Below are positions 17,095 through 24,869 of a stretch of DNA of 64,000 nucleotides, piece after piece. The position numbers were made by a program, and so were the translations under genes. The DNA lies in contig NZ_BAABEO010000017.1 of NCBI RefSeq assembly GCF_039540195.1, positions 164,598-228,597 on the forward strand, in the 5' to 3' direction. Numbering within the stretch: the first letter of the stretch is position 1; the number at the start of each line of letters is the position of its first letter. The DNA comes from Zafaria ginkgonis. GTDB taxonomy: Bacteria; Actinomycetota; Actinomycetes; Actinomycetales; Micrococcaceae. The notes below the pieces were generated by a model that was not told the DNA's origin, did no database searches, and worked only from the letters and a program-made list of their open reading frames with translations.

Positions 17095-18102
17095 TCAGGT
17101 GGCGTTTTGTAGTTGGGCGATCCACTCGATGACCGGCCGGACCGCCTCGGAGGAGTTCCGTTCCAGGATCAGCGCGTGGCCGTTTCCTTCGATGCCGCGG
17201 TCCGGCAGGTGCAGCAGTTCGGCGTCCGCGCCGACCGCCCGCAGGAACGCGACCGTGTCCGGCCCGTGCGCGGCGTTCGGCGACGCCCCGCCGGTGACCA
17301 CCTGCACCGGGGTTCCGGCCAGGCCCGAAATGGTGAACGACGCCGGGTCCGCGCGCAGCTGGGACGGATCCGCGAGCGCGGGCTCCGTAGCCACCGGGGC
17401 GTAGGTCAGTCCGTAGGTGATCGGGCCCAGGCCCGGGAACTCCGCGAAGGGCGGTCCCATGGGTTCCACCGCAACGATGCCCTTGACCATGCCGGGCCGC
17501 TGGTTGGCCAGCAGCCAGCCGGCCGGGCTGCCGGCCGAATGGCTGACAACCACCGCGGGCCCGATCCTGTCCAGGAGCTTGCCGAGCCGGAGGCCGTCGA
17601 GTTCCTGGGACTCGGCCAGGTCCGCCATGAAGAAGCTCATGCCCGCGTACAACTGGGCCATCTCGGGATCCTCGATGCCCCTGCCCCACGGCCACTGGGT
17701 CTGGCGATCCCCGCCGTCCGCCGGGGCGAAGAGCGGCTGGGCCACCTCGAAGGGGAACGGAGGGGACACCGGCCCCAGGACCTCGGGGTGGTGCGGGGAA
17801 CGTCCGTGCCCGGGGCGGTCCACCACGTAGACCGCGAAGCCGGCCTCGACGAACTCCGCTGCCCATCCCGGGCGTCCGTCGGGGGTCCCCAGCCAGTCGG
17901 TGCCCTGGCCTCCGCCGCCGTGGATCAGGACCAGCGGGTACGGCCGGGTGACTTCCTCCGGGCTTTCCCAGGCCACGTACAGCGGGCCGCGGGGCACCGT
18001 GCCGTAGGCCGTTTGGATGGTGTCGCCGGGGATCCAGAAGAATCCCCGCTTGGAGGTGACGGTCCTTGAGGTTTCCGCCAGGTGTGGGGCGCTGAAGGCC
18101 AT
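17095..18102 (-). CDS. Alpha/beta-fold hydrolase (esterase-like)
   Basis: 335 residues. The oxyanion motif LIHGGGGQGTDW is near residue 60, the nucleophile elbow is VVSHSAGSPAG near 187 (the usual first Gly of GxSxG is Ser), and a late His lies in GNGHALILE (~312). The DRPGHGRSPHH motif near 95 is typical of the fold. No signal peptide, so cytoplasmic. It follows the oxygenase gene (start 19371) on the same strand after 15 bp and is probably cotranscribed under the operator at 19467-19482. A likely role is cleavage of an ester or C-C bond in an oxidised aromatic; substrate unknown. Confidence 0.82.
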   Translation of the reverse strand: MAFSAPHLAETSRTVTSKRGFFWIPGDTIQTAYGTVPRGPLYVAWESPEEVTRPYPLVLIHGGGGQGTDWLGTPDGRPGWAAEFVEAGFAVYVVDRPGHGRSPHHPEVLGPVSPPFPFEVAQPLFAPADGGDRQTQWPWGRGIEDPEMAQLYAGMSFFMADLAESQELDGLRLGKLLDRIGPAVVVSHSAGSPAGWLLANQRPGMVKGIVAVEPMGPPFAEFPGLGPITYGLTYAPVATEPALADPSQLRADPASFTISGLAGTPVQVVTGGASPNAAHGPDTVAFLRAVGADAELLHLPDRGIEGNGHALILERNSSEAVRPVIEWIAQLQNAT

Positions 18103-18117
18103 GTCCGCCGTCCTTTC

Positions 18118-19371
18118 CTAGTGCTGGGTGGCCGGGGCCAGGCCCAGGGTCAGCTGGGCCAGGGTGCGGTAGGACTGCTCCCGCAGCAGGGTGTTCCGGT
18201 GCCCGGCCGCCTGCGCCATGTCGCGGAAGACGCGTTCGAAGCGCTCGCCGTTCCTGGCCGCGCTGGATCCGATGTTGCGGAACAGGTCCTTTTCCACGGT
18301 CTCCCAGACCTGCACGACCAGCTCGCGGGCGATTCCGGCCAGCCTGAAGTCGTCGACGAAGGTGTAGGGGCGTTCGCCGGCCACGTTGGCCCGGCACAGG
18401 TCCATGTGCTGCTGCGCCACGTTCATCAGGGCTGCCTCGGCGGTGGCGAGCTTGGTCAGCGCCGCGCCGTAGAAGCGCTGGTAGTCCGGGTCCTGCATCC
18501 GGGAGACCACCGGAGGCAGCGGCGTCTTGCGGGTCCGCATCTGGTCCTCGAACTCGTCCAGGGCGTTGTACCCGCCGCCGATCGCAATGGCGGCCAGGGT
18601 CATGGTGAAGATGGACAGGCCCCTGCCCGAATACATGCCGTTGCCGTGCAGCTCGGAACCGACGGTGCCGCCCTCGACCGGGATGTCCACCATGTTGATG
18701 TCCTCCATGACGAACTCCGCGGGAACGAAGCCGTTGGTGAACCGGATGCTGTGCGAGCCGCTGCCCTTGAGCCCCAGCGTGTCGCCCCAGTCGTCCAACC
18801 GCTCGAACTGGTCGCGCGGGGCGAGGAACATCCCCATCCGCGGCTCGCCGCCGTCGGGGTCCGCCACCATGGTCTGGCCGAGGTAGTAGGTGGCGTAGGG
18901 AATGCCGGAGCAGTAGGCCACCTCGCCGTTGAGCACGTATCCGCCCTCGACCTTTTCGGCCCGGACGGTCGGCGCGGACACCGAGGCGGCACGGAAGTCG
19001 CGGTTGGCGAAGACCTGGTCCTGCACCTGGCGGGGAAACCACGACGCCACCTGCAGCGCATGGTTGGCGGAGAGGGAGAAGCACCAGGCAGTGCTCATGC
19101 AGCCGCGGGCCAGCTCCAGGGCCACCCTCATGAAGGTGGGCACCTCCACTTCCAGGCCGCCGTACATTTTCGGCACGTACATGTCGTACAGCCGGGAATC
19201 AAGGAACTTTTGGTGGGTGTCCGCGGCGAAGTAGGTCGTCGCCTCCACCTCCGCCTGGCGTTCGATGAGCTCGGGGCGCATGGCGACGGCGGCGGCGATC
19301 AGGTCCGCCGGGGTCACCGCCGACGGCTGGGACGCCGGTCCCGGCTTTGATTCAGAAGCTACCGCAGTCAA
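18118..19371 (-). CDS. Flavin-dependent oxygenase, acyl-CoA-dehydrogenase fold (group D), copy A
   Basis: 417 residues from TTG 19371, chosen because AAAGGAG lies 6 bases before it. Fold of acyl-CoA dehydrogenases but nearer to HsaA/HpaH/DszC-type monooxygenases: GGLEVEVPTFMRVALELARG near 75, STAWCFSLSANHA, a flavin-loop GSHSIRF near 205, and GSSAARNGERFERVFRDM near 370, in the position of the flavin/aromatic-binding C-terminus. Such enzymes take reduced FMN/FAD from a separate reductase (candidate at 47067) to hydroxylate a phenol. It is more distant from the two other copies (24866, 42366) than they are from each other. Confidence 0.85.
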   Translation of the reverse strand: MTAVASESKPGPASQPSAVTPADLIAAAVAMRPELIERQAEVEATTYFAADTHQKFLDSRLYDMYVPKMYGGLEVEVPTFMRVALELARGCMSTAWCFSLSANHALQVASWFPRQVQDQVFANRDFRAASVSAPTVRAEKVEGGYVLNGEVAYCSGIPYATYYLGQTMVADPDGGEPRMGMFLAPRDQFERLDDWGDTLGLKGSGSHSIRFTNGFVPAEFVMEDINMVDIPVEGGTVGSELHGNGMYSGRGLSIFTMTLAAIAIGGGYNALDEFEDQMRTRKTPLPPVVSRMQDPDYQRFYGAALTKLATAEAALMNVAQQHMDLCRANVAGERPYTFVDDFRLAGIARELVVQVWETVEKDLFRNIGSSAARNGERFERVFRDMAQAAGHRNTLLREQSYRTLAQLTLGLAPATQH

Positions 19372-19466
19372 TTGATTCTCCTTTGTGCTTGGGGTCCCTG
19401 CGCCTTTTGAAGCGCCGCGGCGCCGCGGGGCGCCAATCCCTCCCCCGCGTGACACCTGCCACATTT

Positions 19467-19482
19467 ATGCTCGTCAGACAAT
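19467..19482. promoter_or_regulatory. ATTGTATGAC-type operator before oxygenase A
   Basis: On the minus strand ATTGTCTGACGAGCAT matches the regulon site with two substitutions. It lies about 95 bp upstream of the TTG start at 19371 in the 287-bp divergent region with the MBL gene. Weaker than the other sites. Confidence 0.4.
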
Positions 19483-19570
19483 CACTCAAAAATTTGCCTG
19501 TCAATATTTTCATGGCTTTCCGGGGATTTTCGAAGTACTTGGGGCGAACTTCTAGCAAACCAAGCCCATG

Positions 19571-19590
19571 ATCGTTATTGTCGTACGAGA
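19571..19590. promoter_or_regulatory. ATTGTATGAC-type operator before the 19659 operon
   Basis: Read on the minus strand as TCTCGTACGACAATAACGAT, very like the sites at 40996 and 48513 (CGTACGACAATA core). It lies 69 bp before the TTG start of the lactonase-like gene, a position consistent with promoter control of the long plus-strand operon. Confidence 0.55.
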
Positions 19591-19658
19591 AGACAAGAAG
19601 CCAGCCGTGCGGAGCCAGGAACCGGCCGCCCCGCGGAACAGCAGACGGAGGAACCGCT

Positions 19659-20519
19659 TTGACCACCACTGTGGATGATGAATACGAGGTCATCATCGTC
19701 CGCTACGCATCGCGGCAGACGATGCGCAGCCAGGTGTACCTGAACTACCACCTGTACGGGGAGCCGGACGGCCCGATCGGCATGGACTACTACTTCTGGA
19801 TCGTCCGCAACGCCCGGCGCACGTTCGTCATCGACACCGGCTACAGCACGCTCGGCGGGGAGAACCGGAACCGCGGCCACCTGATCCACCCCGGCGAGGC
19901 GCTGCGGAAACTGGGCATCGACCCGGACGAGGCCACGCTGGTCCTGACGCACGCGCACTACGACCACGCCGGCAACGTGGACCTGTTCCCGAACTCGACG
20001 GTGATCGTGCCCAAGACCGAGTTCGACTTCTGGACCGGCCCCTACGCCCGGCGGCTGCAGTACCACCACTCGGTGGAGGACACGGAGATCGAGCACCTGC
20101 GCACCGTCTACGAGCAGGGGCGGATCCGGTTCCACGCCGGCGAGGAACGGCTCGCCCCGGGCCTGGAAATGATCCAGCTCGGCGGGCACTCCCCCGGCCA
20201 GGCCATCCTCACCGTCAAGACCAGTGCGGGCACGGTGCTGCTTGCCTCCGACGCCACGCACTACTACGAGGAACTCGAGCGGGACATGCCGTTCCTGGTG
20301 GTGGCGGACCTGGAGGCCATGTACGCCGGCTTCGACGAAATGAAGCGCCTGGTGGCCGAGCGCGGCGCCATCCTGGTCCCCGGGCACGACCCGGCGGTCC
20401 TGGCCAGGCACGAACAGTACGACGGCGACCTCGCCGGCATCGCGGCTTCGATCGGCCGCCTGCCCCGGCCCACGGCGCAGCCCCAGCACACGGCACCGAA
20501 GGAGAAGGAAACCCCATGA
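19659..20519 (+). CDS. Metallo-beta-lactamase-fold hydrolase, N-acyl-lactonase-like
   Basis: 286 residues from TTG 19659, chosen because GGAGGA lies 6 bases before it; an upstream ATG at 19578 has no ribosome site and overlaps the operator. Motif THAHYDHAGN at ~92-101 gives HxHxDH, a later GGHSPGQ (~170) gives the third His, LLASDATHYY the bridging Asp, and VPGHDP the last His: the full dinuclear zinc set of AiiA-type lactonases. No signal peptide. First gene of a coupled catabolic operon, so it probably opens a lactone intermediate rather than quenching signals; that is inference. Its stop overlaps the next ATG. Confidence 0.87.
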   Translation: MTTTVDDEYEVIIVRYASRQTMRSQVYLNYHLYGEPDGPIGMDYYFWIVRNARRTFVIDTGYSTLGGENRNRGHLIHPGEALRKLGIDPDEATLVLTHAHYDHAGNVDLFPNSTVIVPKTEFDFWTGPYARRLQYHHSVEDTEIEHLRTVYEQGRIRFHAGEERLAPGLEMIQLGGHSPGQAILTVKTSAGTVLLASDATHYYEELERDMPFLVVADLEAMYAGFDEMKRLVAERGAILVPGHDPAVLARHEQYDGDLAGIAASIGRLPRPTAQPQHTAPKEKETP

Positions 20520-21505
20520 CCCACAGCACGCTCAGCGATGACCGTCCGGCCCCACCGCAGGCCGGGCTCCGGACCGGCTTCATCGGCCTGGGGAACATGG
20601 GCGGGCGCATGGCCCGCCGCCTGGTGGATGCCGGCCGGCCGGTGCTCGGTTACGACGCCCGCCCCGAGAGCATCGAAGCGGCCGGAGCCACGGCCGCCCC
20701 CTCCGTGGCCGAGGTCGTGGCCGCTTCCGACGTCGTGCTGCTGTCCCTGCCCGAAAGCAGGATCGTCGAGGCGGTGGTGCTGGGCGAGGACGGCATCCTG
20801 GCCCACGCCCGGCCCGGACAGGTCCTGGTGGATTTGAGCACCTCCGCGCCGGCCTCCACCATCGGCCTCCACGGGAAGCTGAAGGCCAAAGGAATGACCC
20901 TGATCGACGCCGGCATCTCCGGCGGCGCGGCCGCGGCGGAAAAAGGCACGCTGACCCTGATGGTCGGCGGCGACCCGGCGGTGCTGGAGCAGGTGCGCCC
21001 GATCCTGGACGCGTTCTCCGAGCACATCTTCCACTGCGGCGGCGTCGGGGCCGGCCACACCGCCAAGCTGCTGAACAACTTCCTGAACGCGATCTCCCTC
21101 TCCGCCACCGCCGAGGTCATGGTGGCCGGCCGCAAGGCGGGGCTGGACCTGGAGGTGCTGCTGGAGGTGCTCAACAACAGCTCCGGGGTCAACTTCGCCA
21201 CCCTGAACCGGTTCCCCAAGATCATCCGCGGCGACTACCTCAAGGGCGGACTGACCAACTCGCTGATGCTCAAGGACGTGCTGGCCTACGTGGACCTGGC
21301 CGCCTCTCTGGGCGTGGCCAGCCCCAACTCCTCCGCCCCCCTGGCCTCGTTCGGCTTGGCCAAGCAGCTGGGCTACGCCGAGGAGATCAGCAACACCGTG
21401 GTGGACGCCATCGGCGACCTCTCAGGCGGCGTCCGGCTCCACGACGGCGCCCCCGACACAACGGACACGGCAGGCGCGAACACGACGGACAGGAACCAGG
21501 CATGA
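20516..21505 (+). CDS. NAD(P)-dependent 3-hydroxyisobutyrate-dehydrogenase-like oxidoreductase, copy 1
   Basis: 329 residues. The Rossmann motif FIGLGNMGGRMARRL begins near residue 20; substrate-binding DAGISGGAAAAEKGTL is near 138; the catalytic Lys sits in GAGHTAKLLNN (~183). The family oxidises beta-hydroxy acids or reduces the matching semialdehydes, such as 3-hydroxyisobutyrate, tartronate semialdehyde and related compounds. It is translationally coupled on both sides (ATGA at 20516 and at 21502). The paralogue at 22345 lies two genes downstream, suggesting two oxidations of similar hydroxyacid intermediates. Confidence 0.9.
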   Translation: MTHSTLSDDRPAPPQAGLRTGFIGLGNMGGRMARRLVDAGRPVLGYDARPESIEAAGATAAPSVAEVVAASDVVLLSLPESRIVEAVVLGEDGILAHARPGQVLVDLSTSAPASTIGLHGKLKAKGMTLIDAGISGGAAAAEKGTLTLMVGGDPAVLEQVRPILDAFSEHIFHCGGVGAGHTAKLLNNFLNAISLSATAEVMVAGRKAGLDLEVLLEVLNNSSGVNFATLNRFPKIIRGDYLKGGLTNSLMLKDVLAYVDLAASLGVASPNSSAPLASFGLAKQLGYAEEISNTVVDAIGDLSGGVRLHDGAPDTTDTAGANTTDRNQA

Positions 21506-21906
21506 GGCTCATCCACGGCACGGAGCAGGCCGGCACCGCCGGCAAGACCGGCTCGAAGTTCACCGGCACCGTCCACAACTACCTGACGATGCCCTCCACC
21601 GACGGCGTGACCATCAACACCGTCAACTTCTCCCCCGGCGCGCGCACCCACTGGCACGAACACGAACACGGCCAGATCCTCCAGGTCCTCGCCGGCCGGG
21701 GCCTGGTCTGCACCGGGGCCGACGGCGTGCGCGTCCTGCGGGCCGGGGACACCGTCTGGTGCCCGCCGGGCGAGCGGCACTGGCACGGCGCGGCACCGGA
21801 CTCCTTCATGACGCATACGGCCATCTCGCTCGGAACCACCCGGTGGGCCGAGGAAGTCGCCGACGAACACTCCGCAGCCGCCCCCGCGGCGCAGGAAGGC
21901 CAGTAA
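21502..21906 (+). CDS. Small cupin-domain protein
   Basis: 134 residues, one cupin domain. The first metal motif HWHEHEHGQILQVLAGRG (~48-65) supplies three His and a Glu-equivalent, and the second, PPGERHWHGA (~87-96), gives the last His; this is a complete mononuclear metal site. Single-cupin proteins of this size act in catabolic operons as isomerases, decarboxylase helpers or small dioxygenases. Start overlaps the previous stop. The exact reaction cannot be read from sequence; being sandwiched between an HIBADH-like enzyme and a CMD protein suggests action on a ring-opened acid. Confidence 0.85.
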   Translation: MRLIHGTEQAGTAGKTGSKFTGTVHNYLTMPSTDGVTINTVNFSPGARTHWHEHEHGQILQVLAGRGLVCTGADGVRVLRAGDTVWCPPGERHWHGAAPDSFMTHTAISLGTTRWAEEVADEHSAAAPAAQEGQ

Positions 21907-21908
21907 CC

Positions 21909-22352
21909 ATGACCAGCGGCAACACCACCAGCGAGAACACGACCGCCCACACCCTGAACGCCGGGAAGACGCACCTCCAAAGCTACGAAGAGGGCCTGCA
22001 GGTCCGCCGCGAGGTGCTCGGGCACGCGCACGTGGACAAGTCCCTCAGCCAGGTCAGCGAATTCGCCCGCCCGGTGCAGGAGCTGGTCACCGAGTACTGC
22101 TGGGGCGAGGTCTGGACCCGCCCGGGCCTGCCCCGGGCCACCCGCAGCATGCTCAACCTGGCCATGCTCACCGCCCTGAACCGCAGCCACGAACTCGGCG
22201 TCCATGTCCGTGGGGCGCTGACCAACGGCGTCACCGAGGAGGAGATCCAGGAGGTCCTGCTCCAGACCGCCATCTATGTCGGCGTGCCCGCCGCGCTGGA
22301 GTCCTTCCGCGTGGCCGAGCAGGTCATCAAGGAGTTCAAGGGCAATGACTGA
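21909..22352 (+). CDS. Carboxymuconolactone decarboxylase family protein
   Basis: 147 residues from ATG 21909, two bases after the cupin stop codon. PcaC-like: SEFARPVQELVTEYCWGEVW at ~45-64, TRSMLNLAMLTALNR, HELGVHVRGALTNGVTEEEI (~97-116) and LLQTAIYVGVPAALES, all conserved in gamma-carboxymuconolactone decarboxylases. It lacks the CxxC pair of AhpD-type peroxidase relatives. It would decarboxylate a gamma-lactone or similar ring-cleavage acid. Its stop overlaps the next gene by 8 bp. Confidence 0.9.
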   Translation: MTSGNTTSENTTAHTLNAGKTHLQSYEEGLQVRREVLGHAHVDKSLSQVSEFARPVQELVTEYCWGEVWTRPGLPRATRSMLNLAMLTALNRSHELGVHVRGALTNGVTEEEIQEVLLQTAIYVGVPAALESFRVAEQVIKEFKGND

Positions 22353-23241
22353 TCCCAAGGCAGACCTGCCCGCCGTCGCGTTCATCGGCCTGGGCAACAT
22401 GGGCTCGCCCATGTCCGCCCGGCTGGCCGCCGCCGGCTACCCGGTGACCGGTTTCGACCTGGACCCCGCGGCCCGGGACCGGCTCACCGAGGCGGGCGGC
22501 ACCACCGCCGGCAGTGCCGCCGAGGCCGCCCGCGGCGCCGGCGTCGTCATCCTCATGCTGCCCAGCTCAGCCGTCGTCGAGGCCGTCCTTGCCGAGCCCG
22601 CCGTCACGGCGGCCCTGGCGCCGGGGACCACCGTGATCGACATGAGCTCCTCGGACCCCCTCTCCACCCGGAAGCTGGCCGGCGAACTGGCCGCAGCCTC
22701 CGTGACCCTGATCGACGCACCGGTCTCCGGCGGCGTCAAGGGGGCCGAAAACGGCACGCTGACCATCATGGTGGGCGGCGAGGAGGCGGCCGTGGAGCGG
22801 GCCCGGCCGCTGCTGGCGCAGCTGGGATCGGCCCGCCGCGCCGGCAACGTGGGATCCGGCCACGCGATCAAGGCCATCAACAACCTGCTCTCGGCCACGC
22901 ACCTGCTGGCGACGGCGGAGGGCATCCTGGCCGGCGAGCGCTTCGGCCTGGACCCGGCGGTGATGGTTGAGCTGATCAACACCTCCAGTGGGCGCAGCGG
23001 CTCCACCGACAACAAGTACCCCAACTTCATCCTGCCGGAGACCTTCGACTCCGGGTTCGGGCTGCGCCTGATGCTCAAGGACATGAAGATCGCCACCGGA
23101 CTGGCCCGGCAGCTGGGCCTTTCCAGCCGGCTGGGCGAGCAGGCGGTGGCCCTGTGGGAGCACGCGGCCGAGGCCCTGCCGCCCGCCGCCGACCATACCG
23201 AAATCGCCCGCTGGGCGGCTGCCGCCACCCGGGCCGGCTAG
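22345..23241 (+). CDS. 3-hydroxyisobutyrate-dehydrogenase-like oxidoreductase, copy 2
   Basis: 298 residues from ATG 22345, overlapping the CMD gene by 8 bp. Rossmann motif FIGLGNMGSPMSARL near residue 13, substrate motif DAPVSGGVKGAENGTL near 122, catalytic Lys in GSGHAIKAINN near 170. All catalytic elements present. It is paralogous to the gene at 20516 but clearly diverged, so a second hydroxyacid or semialdehyde substrate is likely. Confidence 0.9.
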   Translation: MTDPKADLPAVAFIGLGNMGSPMSARLAAAGYPVTGFDLDPAARDRLTEAGGTTAGSAAEAARGAGVVILMLPSSAVVEAVLAEPAVTAALAPGTTVIDMSSSDPLSTRKLAGELAAASVTLIDAPVSGGVKGAENGTLTIMVGGEEAAVERARPLLAQLGSARRAGNVGSGHAIKAINNLLSATHLLATAEGILAGERFGLDPAVMVELINTSSGRSGSTDNKYPNFILPETFDSGFGLRLMLKDMKIATGLARQLGLSSRLGEQAVALWEHAAEALPPAADHTEIARWAAAATRAG

Positions 23242-23276
23242 CGAATCACGCCGACTAGGAAACCAGGGAGACCACC

Positions 23277-24104
23277 GTGAGCCTGACCGAAGAGCAGCAG
23301 CGCATCAAGAACGAGATCATTGCCGTCCACGGCGAGTGGGACGGGGCCTGGCAGTCCGTCCTGGACCTGCGTCCGAGGTTCCTGGCGGCCTACGCCCGGT
23401 TCGCCGCCGTTCCGTGCGAGAAGGGCCACCTGGACGCCAAGACCAGGGAACTGGTCTACCTGGCCGTCGACGCCGCCGCCACCCACCTGCACGCCCCGGG
23501 CGTGCGCCGGCACATCCGCGCTGCGCTGGCCCACGGCGCCAGCCCCGGGGAAATCATGGAGGTCATCGAGCTGACCAGCACGCTGGGCATCCACGCCATG
23601 AACATCGGCGTCCCGCTGCTGGTGGAGGTGCTCGAAGAGGCCGGACTGCGCGCCGGCCCGGAACCGCTGACGCAGTACCAGGAGGAGCTCAAGGAGCGGT
23701 TCACCCGGAACCGCGGCTACTGGCACTCCTTCTGGGACGAGATGCTGGAACTGGACCCGGAAGTCTTCGAGGCCTACACCGGCTTCTCCTCCGTGCCCTG
23801 GGAAACCGGAACGCTGGAACCGAAGGTCAAGGAGTTCATCTACATCGCCTTCGACGCCGCCGCCACGCACCTGTACGTCAAGGGCTGGAAGCTGCACATG
23901 CAGAACGCCCTGGGCTACGGCGCCACCAAGGAGGAGCTTCTGGAGGTCATGGAGATCGCCAGCGTCATGGGCATGCAGGCGGCCACCACCGCCTTCCCGA
24001 TCCTGGCCGAGGAACTGGCCCGGGCCGCCCGCCCCGCCTCGGAGGGCACGACGGCGGAGGGCAGCGCGGCGGATGGCGCCGGTGCGCCCGAGCTGGTGCG
24101 CTAG
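23277..24104 (+). CDS. Two-domain carboxymuconolactone decarboxylase family protein
   Basis: 275 residues from GTG 23277 (CAGGGAG 7 bases before). Two CMD repeats: residues ~45-115 (DAAATHLHAPGVRRHIRAAL, then GASPGEIMEVIEL) and ~185-250 (DAAATHLYVKGWKLHMQNAL, then GATKEELLEVMEI). The N-terminal parts of each half also repeat (RFLAAYARFAAVP and EVFEAYTGFSSVP), so the gene arose by internal duplication. No CxxC redox pair. It is a pseudo-dimer of the fold of the single-domain protein at 21909. Function is likely decarboxylation or lactone processing; not certain. Confidence 0.85.
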   Translation: MSLTEEQQRIKNEIIAVHGEWDGAWQSVLDLRPRFLAAYARFAAVPCEKGHLDAKTRELVYLAVDAAATHLHAPGVRRHIRAALAHGASPGEIMEVIELTSTLGIHAMNIGVPLLVEVLEEAGLRAGPEPLTQYQEELKERFTRNRGYWHSFWDEMLELDPEVFEAYTGFSSVPWETGTLEPKVKEFIYIAFDAAATHLYVKGWKLHMQNALGYGATKEELLEVMEIASVMGMQAATTAFPILAEELARAARPASEGTTAEGSAADGAGAPELVR

Positions 24105-24131
24105 GGACCTGCGGCAGCGCAGCGAGGAACC

Positions 24132-24869
24132 ATGCCAACATCCACCAATTCGCTGGCCGAGGCCTGGGGTTCCAGTCCCGTCGGCCGGGTTGCCGCTCCC
24201 CTGCGCGAGCAGGTGTCGGCCGCCCTGCGTGAGGCGATCCACGACTTCAGGCTGAAGCCGGGCCAGCGCCTGGTGGAGCGGGAGCTGATCGAGCAGCTCG
24301 ATGTCTCCCGCACCACCGTGCGCGAGGCGCTGCGGGAGCTGACCGCCGAGGGGCTGGTCACGATGGTTCCGCAAAAGGGGGCCATCGTCAGCGCGCCGAG
24401 CTTCGACGACGTCCGGGACCTGTACGAGGTCCGGGCGGCGCTGGAGTCCCTGCTGGTGCAGCGGTTTACTGAGCGGGCCTCCCGGTCCCAGGCGTTGGGC
24501 CTGGCCGCCGCCGTGGAGGGGTTTGCGGAGGCCTCCGCGCAGGGCGCCGGGATCCAGGCCGTGCTGGCCGCCAAGGACGTCTTCTACGAGGTGCTCCTGG
24601 CCGGCGCCGCCAGTCCCGCCCTGCAACAGCTCACCGAGGGCATCCAGGCCCGGGTGCGCGTGCTGCGGGCGGCCTCGATGTCCACGCCGGGCCGGGGCAG
24701 CCAGGCCGTGGACGAACTGCGCGGTGTCATCGCGGCCATCCGGGCCCGCGACGGGCAGCACGCGGCGGCGCTGTACGCCGAACACATCCGCAAGGCCTCG
24801 CGGACCGCGCTGCAAAGCCTGCACGACATCGGCGCCGGGCCCCGGCCCGGGGAAGGAGCGGCATCATGA
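24132..24869 (+). CDS. GntR family regulator, FCD subfamily, copy 1
   Basis: 245 residues. Winged HTH at ~20-90 (LREQVSAALREAIHDFRLKP, VSRTTVREALREL, GLVTMVPQKGAIV) and an FCD effector domain at ~100-225. In the FCD core the usual D-x-x-F-H is DVFY. It is highly similar to the regulator at 34018 from the STNSLAEAW start onward. FCD GntR proteins bind short palindromes with GT...AC cores, which fits the repeated GTATGA-N3-TCATAC-like site of this cluster. Its stop overlaps the oxygenase start, an intra-operon position typical of feedback control. Confidence 0.92.
   Translation: MPTSTNSLAEAWGSSPVGRVAAPLREQVSAALREAIHDFRLKPGQRLVERELIEQLDVSRTTVREALRELTAEGLVTMVPQKGAIVSAPSFDDVRDLYEVRAALESLLVQRFTERASRSQALGLAAAVEGFAEASAQGAGIQAVLAAKDVFYEVLLAGAASPALQQLTEGIQARVRVLRAASMSTPGRGSQAVDELRGVIAAIRARDGQHAAALYAEHIRKASRTALQSLHDIGAGPRPGEGAAS

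Noticed and set aside
19659..20519. Quorum-quenching role for the AiiA-like lactonase
   Set aside because: The gene is translationally coupled to catabolic dehydrogenases; opening of a pathway lactone is the simpler explanation.
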